From the NCBI GenBank assembly GCA_963733505.1, contig CAVTDW010000008.1, positions 124,001 to 188,000 of the forward strand: a DNA stretch of 64,000 nucleotides, written 5' to 3'. Shown here piece by piece: positions 7,519 to 15,546 of this stretch. The position numbers and the translations under genes are program-made. How positions within the stretch are numbered: the stretch's first letter is position 1; each line of letters starts with the position of its first letter. The DNA comes from JALYXV01 sp963733505 (lineage in GTDB: Bacteria > Actinomycetota > Acidimicrobiia > Acidimicrobiales > Palsa-688). Under the pieces are notes generated by a model that was not told where the DNA came from, made no database searches, and was given only the letters and a program-made list of their open reading frames with translations.

Positions 7519-9615
7519 ATGTTCGTCGGTCGCACTAGCGTGCTTTCTATGGACCTGGCCATCGCGCGGGCATTGGGGCTCACTGACGATGAAGCTGCGG
7601 CCATTAGCCGCCTCCTCGGCCGGGAGCCGAACCACCTCGAGCTGGCCATGTATGCCGTCATGTGGAGCGAGCACTGTTCCTACAAATCGTCGAGGGTTCA
7701 CCTCGCCCGGCTACCGACTGAAGGAGACCATGTCCTGGTCGGACCGGGGGAGAACGCAGGTGTCATCGACGCCGGCGACGGCATCGCGATCGCCCTGCGG
7801 ATCGAAAGCCACAACCACCCGTCGGCCATCGAGCCCTACCAGGGGGCGGCGACGGGTGTGGGCGGGATTCTGCGAGACATCTTCACGATGGGCGCCCGAC
7901 CGGTGGCGGTCATGGACCCCTTGCGGTTCGGACCGCTCGACGATGCCCGAAGTCGCTGGATCGCGGCCGGCGTGGTGAGTGGGATTTCGGGTTACGGCAA
8001 TTCCGTCGGAGTCCCGACGGTTGGCGGCGAGCTGGTCTTCGACGAGTGCTACGCCGAAAACCCCCTGGTCAATGTGCTCTGCCTCGGGGTGCTGCCGACC
8101 GACCGGCTGGTCCTCGGCCGGGCGTCGGGACTTGGCAACCTGGCCGTGCTCCTCGGTTCGACGACGGGGCGCGACGGCATCGGTGGGGTGAGCGTCCTCG
8201 CCTCGGCGGGGTTCGGCGGCGACGCCTCCGCCGAGGCCGCCAAGCGCCCCAATGTGCAAGTGGGCGACCCGTTCGAGGAGAAGCGCCTGATCGAGGCGTG
8301 CCTGGAACTGCTCGACCGCCACCTGGTCGTCGGCATCCAGGACCTGGGCGGGGCGGGCCTGGTCTGCGGGACCAGCGAGACGGCGTCGCGCGGTGGGGTG
8401 GGGATGGACGTCAACGTGGCCGCGGTCCCCCTGCGTGAGCCGGCGATGGAGCCATTCGAGATCATGACCAGCGAGAGCCAGGAGCGCATGGTGGCGATCG
8501 TCACCCCCGACGACCTGGCGTCGGTGATGGCCTGCTGTGAGAAATGGGAGGTGCGGGCCACGGTCGTCGGCCGGGTCACGGCGGGCGGAGCCTTGCGCAT
8601 CCTCGACGGTTGGGAGGGTGAAGTCCTGGCCGATGTGCCTGCCGCCAGCCTGCACGAGGACGCCCCGTGTTACAACCGGCCCATGGCCCGCCCGGCGTGG
8701 CTCGACGAGGCGGCGGCGCCGGCGAACGATCCGGGCCTCCTTCCGGCTCCCGAAGACTGCGGCGTTGACCTGCTGGGGATGTTGATGGACCCGTCGTGGG
8801 TGTTTCGGCAGTACGACCACCAGTTGTTCCTGAACACCGTCGTGGGCCCCGGAGGCGACGCCGCCCTGTTGCGGCTGAAGGCGCCCGGCCTGCCGGCCTC
8901 GGCCTCGGCCTCGGCCCGGGGCCGCGGCATGGCGCTGTCGACCGATGGCAACGGCCGGTGGTGCGCGCTCGACCCGCGCGCCGGCACGGCGCTGGTCGTC
9001 GCCGAGTCGGCGCTCAACGTGGCATGTGTGGGTGGCCGGCCCTCGGCGCTGGTCAACTGCCTCAACTTCGGCAATCCCGAGCACCCCGAGGTGATGTGGC
9101 AGCTCTCCGAGGCGATCGACGGCATGGCGATGGCGTGCCGGGCACTCGGCATCCCGGTGATCGGGGGCAACGTCAGCCTCTACAACGAAAGCCGCGGCCG
9201 CGACATCGACCCCACGCCGGTCGTCGCCGTCCTCGGGCTGGTCGACCGGCTGACGTCGCCGCCCCCGCCGGTGGGCCTGGTCGACGGCGACGAGATCCTG
9301 CTCGTGGGCGCACAGGACGACCCCGGGCTGGGCGGGTCACTGTGGGCCCTGAGGACCCGGGGCCACAGGGGCGGCCGGCTGGCGCCGCTGGACCTCGACC
9401 TGCATTCCCGATTGGTCGGGCTCGTCGCGGCGCTCGTGGGCGACCGGGTCGTCTCCGGCATCCACGACGTGTCCGACGGGGGCCTCGGCGTGGCGCTGGC
9501 CGAGATGGCGGTGCGTAGCGGGGTCGGCTTCCACGTGCCCGCGGGCCAGCCTGCCTGGCCACTCGGCGCTGTTCGGCGAAGGTCCGTCGCGGGTCGTACT
9601 CAGCGTGGCGCCTGA
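7519..9615 (+). CDS. purL: FGAM synthase subunit PurL (3' end frameshifted)
   Basis: Synthetase subunit of FGAM synthase, ATP-dependent. The frame gives about 680 normal residues: NHLELAMYAVMWSEHCSYKSS, the ATP/Mg motif RIESHNHPSAIEPYQGAATG, GNSVGVPTVGGE, then the second half with GGNVSLYNESRG and SGIHDVSDGGLGVALAEMAV. After PAGQPA (about 9556) the frame goes wrong and stops at 9615, while the expected GHSALFGEGPSRVVLSV is in the +1 frame. One extra base in gcctgg explains this. ATG 7519 has GGGAGG only 2 bases away; ATG 7549 (MDLAIARALG) is a credible alternative. A low-complexity ASASASARGRG run lies near residue 457. Confidence 0.93.
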   Translation: MFVGRTSVLSMDLAIARALGLTDDEAAAISRLLGREPNHLELAMYAVMWSEHCSYKSSRVHLARLPTEGDHVLVGPGENAGVIDAGDGIAIALRIESHNHPSAIEPYQGAATGVGGILRDIFTMGARPVAVMDPLRFGPLDDARSRWIAAGVVSGISGYGNSVGVPTVGGELVFDECYAENPLVNVLCLGVLPTDRLVLGRASGLGNLAVLLGSTTGRDGIGGVSVLASAGFGGDASAEAAKRPNVQVGDPFEEKRLIEACLELLDRHLVVGIQDLGGAGLVCGTSETASRGGVGMDVNVAAVPLREPAMEPFEIMTSESQERMVAIVTPDDLASVMACCEKWEVRATVVGRVTAGGALRILDGWEGEVLADVPAASLHEDAPCYNRPMARPAWLDEAAAPANDPGLLPAPEDCGVDLLGMLMDPSWVFRQYDHQLFLNTVVGPGGDAALLRLKAPGLPASASASARGRGMALSTDGNGRWCALDPRAGTALVVAESALNVACVGGRPSALVNCLNFGNPEHPEVMWQLSEAIDGMAMACRALGIPVIGGNVSLYNESRGRDIDPTPVVAVLGLVDRLTSPPPPVGLVDGDEILLVGAQDDPGLGGSLWALRTRGHRGGRLAPLDLDLHSRLVGLVAALVGDRVVSGIHDVSDGGLGVALAEMAVRSGVGFHVPAGQPAWPLGAVRRRSVAGRTQRGA

Positions 9616-9802
9616 CCGGGTGTCGGCCGTGGTAGGTGCCGCCGACGCGGCCAATGTGGCAGTGAGCCGCCTCGGGGTCGCGGGGGGCGACCGGCTCGTC
9701 GTCGAGGGGCTGGTGGATCTCGACCTGGCCGCGGCGGTCGAGGCGTGGCGGACCGCCCTCCCCCGAGCCCTGGGCGTCGAAGTCGGGACGGGCGTGCCGT
9801 AA
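9557..9802 (+). CDS. purL: PurL C-terminal part after the frameshift
   Basis: Continuation of PurL in frame 2: GHSALFGEGPSRVVLSVAPDRV, then GGDRLVVEGLVDLDLAAAVEAW and a short end at 9802. This is the conserved C-terminal AIRS-like segment of PurL. It lacks its own ribosome binding site, and joined to 7519-9556 it gives a full-length subunit of about 755-760 residues. Confidence 0.85.
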   Translation, partial: GHSALFGEGPSRVVLSVAPDRVSAVVGAADAANVAVSRLGVAGGDRLVVEGLVDLDLAAAVEAWRTALPRALGVEVGTGVP

Positions 9803-9817
9803 GCGGGGGGTGCCGGA

Positions 9818-9904
9818 GTCTGGTACGGGTCTAAGGATCTGGTGGGGATCTGTTACCGCCAGGCGGTGTCAAATCCCCACCAGAGACTCAGATCCGCACC
9901 AGAC
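9818..9904. terminator. Long imperfect inverted repeat between purL and the PHP gene
   Basis: The arms are 9818-9849 and 9873-9904, about 32 bases each, around a 23-base loop. The left arm starts gtctggtacgggtct and the right arm ends gatccgcaccagac. Most positions pair, with mismatches concentrated mid-arm. It sits exactly between convergent genes, so a two-way terminator is the simplest reading; there is no strong T run on either side. Confidence 0.5.
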
Positions 9905-9928
9905 TGGCCCGCCGCTGGCCCGCCGCTG

Positions 9929-10771
9929 CTACGCGCGGGCCGGGATCCGTTGGCGCAGGTCGTCCAACACTCGGTCGGGCACATTCAGGTCGCCTCGGCC
10001 GATGCCGACCTGCAGGTCCGGCTTGTACCGGCCGTGGTGATCGGAGCCTCCCGTCGCCACCAGTCCGTGCTGGCCGGCCAATGCCGCCATCGCCTCGCGC
10101 TCGGCCACGCTGTAGCGGCCGTAGATCGACTCGACCCCGGCCAGGCCGTAGCCCACCAACTCGGCGACGGTCGCCTCGGTCGCGGCCGGCGTCAACCCCA
10201 AGCTCAGCGGATGGGCCAGCACCGGCACGCCGCCCGACGCCACGGCGAGACGCACCGCCACGTCGGGGTCCAAGCGCTCCTTGTCCAGGTAGGCCGGTTT
10301 GCCCTTGGCCAGCCACACGTCGAAGGCCTCCTGGATGCTGCCCACCACTCCCTTGCGCACCAGGATGCTGGCGATGTGCGGCCGCCCGGCGCCCATCCCT
10401 CCCGCCTCCTCCTGGATCTCGTCATAGGTCACGGGCAGCCCGAGGCCCTCCAGTACCGACGCGATCCGCTGGTTACGCGAGTCCCGCGCCTCCTGGAGCC
10501 GGATCAGCTCGTCCTGCAGCGGCCCCTCGCCGGCCGGCAGGAAGTACACCAGCAAGTGCATCGTCCCCTTGTGCTCGCAGGAGATCTCCACCCCGCGAAC
10601 CAGCTCGACGCCCAGTTCTTCGGCTCGCGCCGACGCCGCCGCCAACCCGTCGACTCGGTCGTGGTCGGTCAGCGCCACCGCCCGGCAGCCCGCGGCGTGG
10701 GCCAGCTCTGGGATGCGCTCGGGCGGGTCCGAGCCGTCCGAAACCGTCGAATGCGTGTGGAGGTCGATCAC
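9929..10771 (-). CDS. PHP-domain phosphoesterase (TrpH/RNase AM-like)
   Basis: A 280-residue metal-dependent phosphoesterase of the PHP family. All metal-ligand motifs are visible: DLHTHSTVSDG at the start, LTDHDRVDG, GVEISCEH, a mid-protein His in LAHPLSLG, and GGSDHHG near the end. Relatives include the 3',5'-nucleoside bisphosphate phosphatase / 5'-3' RNase AM group (family knowledge; the exact substrate is not decidable here). It starts at GTG 10771, inside a tandem 11-base repeat, and is divergent from purF and convergent with purL. Confidence 0.88.
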   Translation of the reverse strand: MIDLHTHSTVSDGSDPPERIPELAHAAGCRAVALTDHDRVDGLAAASARAEELGVELVRGVEISCEHKGTMHLLVYFLPAGEGPLQDELIRLQEARDSRNQRIASVLEGLGLPVTYDEIQEEAGGMGAGRPHIASILVRKGVVGSIQEAFDVWLAKGKPAYLDKERLDPDVAVRLAVASGGVPVLAHPLSLGLTPAATEATVAELVGYGLAGVESIYGRYSVAEREAMAALAGQHGLVATGGSDHHGRYKPDLQVGIGRGDLNVPDRVLDDLRQRIPARA

Positions 10772-10805
10772 TGGTAGATCACCGGTAGATCACTGGTCGA
10801 TCACA
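10762..10805. repeat. Four tandem 11-base units over the PHP gene start
   Basis: The units ggtcgatcact, ggtagatcacc, ggtagatcact and ggtcgatcaca follow one another without gaps. Each contains GATC, and each reads GTGATC on the minus strand. The array covers the GTG start codon of the PHP gene and runs toward purF. The spacing is about one helical turn per unit. Confidence 0.85.
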
Positions 10806-10881
10806 CCCCGCAGGGTAGGCGCCGGTCGGGCCCTCCCAGGCTGCGCCGGAAGCACCGCGTGACCTGGCAGAATGGTTCAAC

Positions 10882-12330
10882 GTGAACGCCGGCGCGGACA
10901 CCGACCAGGAACATCCGCGTGAGGCATGCGGCGTGTTCGGTGTGTACGCCCCCGGTCAGTCGGTCGCCCACCTCACCTACGACGGCCTGTACGCCCTGCA
11001 GCATCGCGGCCAGGAATCGGCCGGGATGGCGGTTGCCGACGGTACCGACATCGTGGTCATCAAGGACATGGGCCTGGTCGCCAACGTGTTCAACGAGTAC
11101 AAACTGGCCAGCCTGCAGGGCCATGTGGCCGCCGGCCACACCCGTTACTCCACCTCGGGCACCAGCACCTGGCACAACGCCCAGCCGGTGTACCGGTCGC
11201 TCGGAGCGACCGGTTTCGCCCTCGGCCACAACGGCAACTTGACCAATACCGACGCGCTGGCGGCCGAGGCGGGGATGTTGCCCGGGGTGGTCGGCAGCGA
11301 CAGTGACCTGATTGCCGAACTCCTGGGCAACCACCTCGAGGCGCACCCCGCGGACGACCTCGTCGATGCCCTCCGCGGCGTGCTCCCCAAGCTCGAGGGG
11401 GCATTTTCCCTGGTCCTCATCGATCACGACCGGCTCGTCGGCGTGCGGGACCCAAACGGATTCCGGCCGCTGTGCCTGGGCCGCCTCGACGGCGAGGCCG
11501 AAACGGGGTGGGTGCTGGCGTCGGAATCGCCCGCCCTCGACGTGATCGGCGCCACCTTCGTGCGCGAGCTCAACCCGGGCGAGATGCTCGTGATCGACGG
11601 CGACGACCACGAGTCGCTGCTGCCGTTCCCGGCCGAGCGGATCGACCCCAAGCTGTGCATCTTCGAGTTCGTGTACCTGGCCCGGCCCGACACCCGGCTG
11701 TACGGCGCCCAGTTGCACGGGGTGCGCCGACGCATGGGCGAGCTGCTGGCGGCCACCTGCCCGGTCGAGGCCGACATGGTGATGGGGGTCCCCGACTCGG
11801 CCATCCCCGCCGCCGAGGGCTACGCCCAGGCCAGCGGCATCCCCTACGGCCAGGGCCTGGTCAAGAACCGCTACATCGGCCGCACGTTCATCGCCCCGAA
11901 CCAGCGTGAGCGAGACGCCGGTGTACGCCGCAAGCTCAACCCACTCCGGGACACGATCGCGGGCAAGCGCCTGGTCGTCGTCGACGACTCGATCGTGCGG
12001 GGCACCACCACCCGAGCCGTCGTGCGCATGCTGCGCGACACCGGGGCGGTCGAGGTCCACTTGCGCATCTCGTCGCCGCCGTACCGCTGGCCGTGCTTCT
12101 ACGGGCTCGACACCGGCACCCGGGGCGAACTCATCGCGGCCGGGCTCGATGTCGACGAGATCCGGGAGTACGTGGGCGCCGACAGCCTCGCCTTCCTCAG
12201 CCTGGAGGCGCTGGAGCAGTCGATCGGTGTGCCCGACGCCGGATTCTGCAACGCCTGCCTGACCGGGGACTACCCCGTGGCAGTACCGCTGACGCGGTCC
12301 AAGGGCGTGCTCGAACCCAGCAGTGTCTGA
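10882..12330 (+). CDS. purF: Amidophosphoribosyltransferase
   Basis: First enzyme of de novo purine synthesis, making phosphoribosylamine from PRPP and glutamine. The protein is 482 residues. The Ntn glutaminase nucleophile is Cys in REACGVFG near residue 15, so an N-terminal propeptide is removed. GHTRYSTSG and HNGNLTN follow. The PRPP loop is VVVDDSIVRGTTT. Cysteines for a 4Fe-4S cluster are present (KLCIFEF, WPCFYG, FCNAC), as in the Bacillus type. It starts at GTG 10882. It is separated from purL by the reverse PHP gene, so it needs its own promoter in 10806-10881. Confidence 0.96.
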   Translation: MNAGADTDQEHPREACGVFGVYAPGQSVAHLTYDGLYALQHRGQESAGMAVADGTDIVVIKDMGLVANVFNEYKLASLQGHVAAGHTRYSTSGTSTWHNAQPVYRSLGATGFALGHNGNLTNTDALAAEAGMLPGVVGSDSDLIAELLGNHLEAHPADDLVDALRGVLPKLEGAFSLVLIDHDRLVGVRDPNGFRPLCLGRLDGEAETGWVLASESPALDVIGATFVRELNPGEMLVIDGDDHESLLPFPAERIDPKLCIFEFVYLARPDTRLYGAQLHGVRRRMGELLAATCPVEADMVMGVPDSAIPAAEGYAQASGIPYGQGLVKNRYIGRTFIAPNQRERDAGVRRKLNPLRDTIAGKRLVVVDDSIVRGTTTRAVVRMLRDTGAVEVHLRISSPPYRWPCFYGLDTGTRGELIAAGLDVDEIREYVGADSLAFLSLEALEQSIGVPDAGFCNACLTGDYPVAVPLTRSKGVLEPSSV

Positions 12331-12381
12331 CGCTGGGGTCGGGGGGCCTGGGTCTGGGGGTCTGAGAAGGGGTCTGGGAAA

Positions 12382-13428
12382 ATGCCTCCCGGGGGGTTGA
12401 CGTACGCCGCCTCGGGGGTGGACATCGCGGCGGGGGACCAGGCGGTGGATGCCATGAAGGACCTGGTCCGCTCGACGTATCGCCCCGAGGTGATGGGCGA
12501 CATCGGGGGCTTCGGCGGCTTGTTCCGGGTGCCGTCGGGGTACCGGTCGCCGGTGTTGGTGGCCGCGACCGACGGCGTGGGCACGAAGCTGGCGGTGGCC
12601 CAGGCGGTCGGGCGCTTCGATACCGTCGGCATCGACCTGGTCGCCATGTGCGTGGACGACTTGGTGTGCCAGGGGGCGTCGCCGTTGTTCTTCCTGGACT
12701 ACCAGGCCCACGGCGACCTCTCGGTCGAGGTGGTCGTCGAGCTGATGAAGGGCATCGCCTTTGGGTGCCGCCAGGCCGGGTGCGCCATTTTGGGCGGGGA
12801 GCTGGCAGCCCATCCCGGGGTACTGGCACCGGGGGAGTTCGACCTGGTCGGGTTCGCGGTCGGGATCGTGGAGGCGGATCGGTTGCTGGGTGACGGGCGG
12901 CTGGTGGGCTCCGGCGATGTGCTGGTGGCGCTCCTGTCGCCGGGATTGCGGAGCAACGGGTACTCATTGGCGCGTTCGGCGTTGCTCGGCGTCGGGGGAC
13001 GGCGGCTGGACGAGCCGGCGTGGTCGGGCGCTGCTCGCTCCTTGGGGGAGGAGTTGTTGGAGCCGTCGGTGATCTACGCCCCGGCGATTGGGCGGTTGCT
13101 CGAGGCGCTCGGGACGGAGGTGCATGCCGTGGCGCACATCACGGGTGGCGGGTTGGCGGGGAACCTCCCTCGGGTGCTGCCGTCCGGACTGGGGGCGGTG
13201 GTTCAGCGAGGGAGCTGGCCGGTGCCGCGCATCTTCGACGAGGTCCAGCGGGCCGGTGGGGTGGGCGACGACGAGATGGGGCGGGTGTTCAACCTGGGCG
13301 TCGGGATGGTGGTGGCGGTGGCGCCTGCGTGTGCGTCGGAGGCGGTCTCGTTGCTGTCCTCGGCCGGGGTCGACGTGGCCGTCATCGGCTCGGTCGAAGC
13401 AGGCGTCCGGGGCGTGACGCTGGTCTGA
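12382..13428 (+). CDS. purM: AIR synthase
   Basis: Phosphoribosylformylglycinamidine cyclo-ligase, ATP-dependent ring closure to AIR. The protein is 348 residues. Motifs: GVDIAAGDQAVDAMK, GGFGGLF, ATDGVGTKL, GIDLVAMCVDDLVCQGA and HITGGGLAGNLPRVLP. The usual GGETAE reads GGELAAHPG here, a mild departure near the active site. It lies 51 bases after purF in a G-rich spacer with three GGGTCTG copies; gagaagggg precedes the ATG. Confidence 0.95.
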   Translation: MPPGGLTYAASGVDIAAGDQAVDAMKDLVRSTYRPEVMGDIGGFGGLFRVPSGYRSPVLVAATDGVGTKLAVAQAVGRFDTVGIDLVAMCVDDLVCQGASPLFFLDYQAHGDLSVEVVVELMKGIAFGCRQAGCAILGGELAAHPGVLAPGEFDLVGFAVGIVEADRLLGDGRLVGSGDVLVALLSPGLRSNGYSLARSALLGVGGRRLDEPAWSGAARSLGEELLEPSVIYAPAIGRLLEALGTEVHAVAHITGGGLAGNLPRVLPSGLGAVVQRGSWPVPRIFDEVQRAGGVGDDEMGRVFNLGVGMVVAVAPACASEAVSLLSSAGVDVAVIGSVEAGVRGVTLV

Positions 13429-13489
13429 GGGCCGCGGGGTCGGGGTCCTGCTGGGTTCGGGTCAGGGTCCTGCGCGGCGGCCGGGGTGG

Positions 13490-13574
13490 TTCTGGGGTGG
13501 GGTTATCGCTTCGGGCGCACTTGTTGCTGCCTCACGACGATAAGTGCGCCCAAAGCGAGAGAACGGCCCCAAAA
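13490..13574 (+). mobile_element. Palindromic interspersed repeat, copy A (REP/MITE-like)
   Basis: The core 13507-13557 has 16-base arms (cgcttcgggcgcactt and aagtgcgcccaaagcg, 15 of 16 paired) around a 19-base loop. Outer ends are ttctgggg and gaacggccccaaaa. A second copy lies inverted at 50000-50095; the two 51-base cores match at 45 positions. It is non-coding, and no transposase is nearby. Confidence 0.7.
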
Positions 13575-13633
13575 ATCGCACGGCACCGGGGCAGTCGGGG
13601 AACTCGACAAGCCTCGCGCTACCGTTCGCTTCG

Positions 13634-14005
13634 GTGGCGCTTGTACTGATCGTGGTCGACGAGCCGGAAACAATGCTCTTGCTGTGCCGCGACGTGGAAG
13701 CCGCCGGCCATAGGGCGGTCCTGGCCGCGGACGCCGACACGGCGCTGGAGCGCTTGGCCGCGCTGCCGGTCGACCTCGCCATCGTCGACATCATGATGCC
13801 GGTTCACGATGGCTGGACGGTGCTGCGAGCGCTGGGAGACCGCCCGCGGCCGGTGCCCGCGGTCGTGATGTTGGGCCGGGCCGGGCCGGCCGAGCTGGAG
13901 CGGGCAGAGCTCCTGGGAGCCGTCGTCTCGCTCGAGGCTCGCTTTACCCCGGAGCAACTCCGCCGAGCAGTGGATCTGGCGTTGGCGCCTCTTGCTTCAA
14001 GCTGA
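13634..14005 (+). CDS. Degenerate response-regulator receiver protein
   Basis: A 123-residue stand-alone receiver fold. The phospho-acceptor strand is intact (LAIVDIMMPVHDG), but the acidic pocket reads VVDEPET with one Asp fewer than usual, the conserved Thr is absent (VVMLGRAG), and the K-P pair is replaced (LEARFTPEQL). Such changes are typical of receivers that act without normal phosphorylation. GTG 13634 is used because it lies just before the first strand. Its last 62 bases overlap the 3' end of the convergent dehydrogenase gene. Confidence 0.72.
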   Translation: MALVLIVVDEPETMLLLCRDVEAAGHRAVLAADADTALERLAALPVDLAIVDIMMPVHDGWTVLRALGDRPRPVPAVVMLGRAGPAELERAELLGAVVSLEARFTPEQLRRAVDLALAPLASS

Positions 14006-15122
14006 CGGCGATGGTTCGCCGCCGCGCCGTTCCGTCGAAGGACCGGATACCCGGATCGCCCGACCCGTCCCCGGCCAACCGTTTCTTGGCCAAGTCCTCC
14101 GCCACCTCGTTGGTCGTCACGCCCCGTTCGCGGCTGGCGTCGATGATGCGCCGCGTCGTGTCGAAGATTCCCCGCACACGGGCGTAGGCCCGGTCCCGGT
14201 CGTAGCCCTCTTCCCTCCCCGCGAGCTCCTCGGCGATATTGATCACACCACCGGAGTTCACGACGAAATCGGGGGCATAGACGATCCCCCGACCGGCCAG
14301 GCGAGGTCCGTCCTCAGGGGTGGCCAGTTGGTTGTTGGCCGAGCCCACCACCCCTCGGCAGTTCAGCTGGGCGATGGTCGTCTCGTTCATGGTGCCGCCC
14401 AGTGCGCACGGCGAGAAGATGTCGCATTCGACCTGGTGGGCCTCCTCCACCGAGATCGGCGTCACGCCGTGGTGGGCGAAGCGCGTGACCATGCGGCCCA
14501 CGGCGGCGTCGTTGACGTCCGCCACCGTCACCTTGGCTCCCTCGTCGACGAGGTGTGACACGAGGTGGGAGCCCACTTTGCCGACACCGCACACGACGAT
14601 CCGGCAACCCGACAGGTCCTCGGTCGAGTCGAGGTCCCGACGTACCGCCTTGATGGCCCACCAGAGCCCATAGGCAGTCGCGGCGGAGGGGTCTCCGGAA
14701 CCACCGAATGCGCCCGAGATGCCGCTCACGTTGGGTGTCTCGCGAAAGATCACGTCCATGTCGGACTGGGTCGTGCCGACATCCTCGGCCGTGATGTACC
14801 GCCCGTTGAGCGAGTCGATGAACCGCCCGTACGCCCGGAGCAGCGCCTCGGACTTGTCGCGGGTGGGGTCGCCGAGGACTACCGCCTTGCCCCCGCCCAG
14901 ATCCAACCCCGCCACGGCCGACTTGTACGTCATGCCCCGGGCGAGGCGAAGGACGTCCTCGATTGCTTGGTCCTCGGACCGGTAGGGATAGAAGCGGGTT
15001 CCACCGAGCGCTGGGCCGAGGGCCGTCGAGTGGATGGCGATGATCGCCCGCAGGCCCACCTCTGGGGCGTGACACACGACGATTTGCTCATATTCGTCGC
15101 CGATTGTGTCGAAAATGTGCAC
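13944..15122 (-). CDS. Glu/Leu/Phe/Val dehydrogenase (leucine-type)
   Basis: NAD-dependent oxidative deamination of a branched-chain or aromatic amino acid. The N-terminus MHIFDTIGDEYEQIVVCH matches leucine/valine dehydrogenases. ALGGTRFYPY and the catalytic Lys region MTYKSAVAGLDLGGGKAV are present, with the Rossmann motif VVCGVGKVGSHL near residue 180. At 392 residues it is slightly longer than usual because of a C-terminal tail (LKQEAPTPDPLLGGVAPG) that overlaps the receiver gene. The upstream region holds a strong palindrome at 15204-15232 shared with bldC. Confidence 0.9.
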   Translation of the reverse strand: MHIFDTIGDEYEQIVVCHAPEVGLRAIIAIHSTALGPALGGTRFYPYRSEDQAIEDVLRLARGMTYKSAVAGLDLGGGKAVVLGDPTRDKSEALLRAYGRFIDSLNGRYITAEDVGTTQSDMDVIFRETPNVSGISGAFGGSGDPSAATAYGLWWAIKAVRRDLDSTEDLSGCRIVVCGVGKVGSHLVSHLVDEGAKVTVADVNDAAVGRMVTRFAHHGVTPISVEEAHQVECDIFSPCALGGTMNETTIAQLNCRGVVGSANNQLATPEDGPRLAGRGIVYAPDFVVNSGGVINIAEELAGREEGYDRDRAYARVRGIFDTTRRIIDASRERGVTTNEVAEDLAKKRLAGDGSGDPGIRSFDGTARRRTIAVSLKQEAPTPDPLLGGVAPG

Positions 15123-15203
15123 GGGAGGAGCAGCCTATGCCTCCGTCCCAGTGTTGAGGCCGTGCCCTCGCCGGTGCGTCATGGACGTCCCGAGACAGGT
15201 AAC

Positions 15204-15232
15204 TAGTCACATTTGGTACCCAAATATGACTA
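15204..15232. promoter_or_regulatory. 29-base operator-like palindrome between the dehydrogenase and bldC
   Basis: The left arm tagtcacatttgg and right arm ccaaatatgacta pair at 12 of 13 positions across a 3-base centre. It is markedly AT-rich against the background and lies in the only intergenic space between two divergent genes, so a dimeric regulator probably binds here. Confidence 0.65.
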
Positions 15233-15305
15233 AATCGGGCCATGTACGTAGAGGCGTTCCTGTTTTACCTTTTGAACCAATCGCACAGTGAAGGAGTCCC
15301 CCGAC

Positions 15306-15503
15306 ATGGCAGACCAGCTGCAAGCCGATGCCCTACTTACCCCAGCCGAAGTGGCAGCCCTCTTCCGCGTCAACCCCAAGACCGTGACCCGCTGGGCCCG
15401 CGCCGGCAAGATCACTGCCATTCGCACCCTTGGTGGCCATCGCCGCTTCCGTGCCTCCGAGATCCGTCGTTGCCTCGAGCAGATGGAACACAGCGAGGCG
15501 TAG
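15306..15503 (+). CDS. bldC: BldC-family MerR-like DNA-binding protein
   Basis: A 65-residue single-domain winged helix-turn-helix: LLTPAEVAALFRVNPKTVTRW, then the wing KITAIRTLGGHRRFRASEIR. This matches actinobacterial BldC, a developmental regulator that binds direct repeats cooperatively in Streptomyces (family knowledge). ATG 15306 is chosen because GAAGGAG ends about 9 bases upstream; a start at 15288 would put the ribosome site inside the gene. Target genes here are unknown. Confidence 0.93.
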   Translation: MADQLQADALLTPAEVAALFRVNPKTVTRWARAGKITAIRTLGGHRRFRASEIRRCLEQMEHSEA

Positions 15504-15546
15504 CTCTGGCAGGCGGCGTCCGGCGACCGATCCCAACGGGATCGCA

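Noticed and set aside
9540..9620. Programmed frameshifting in purL
   Set aside because: No slippery heptamer or downstream structure is apparent, and similar breaks occur in unrelated genes.
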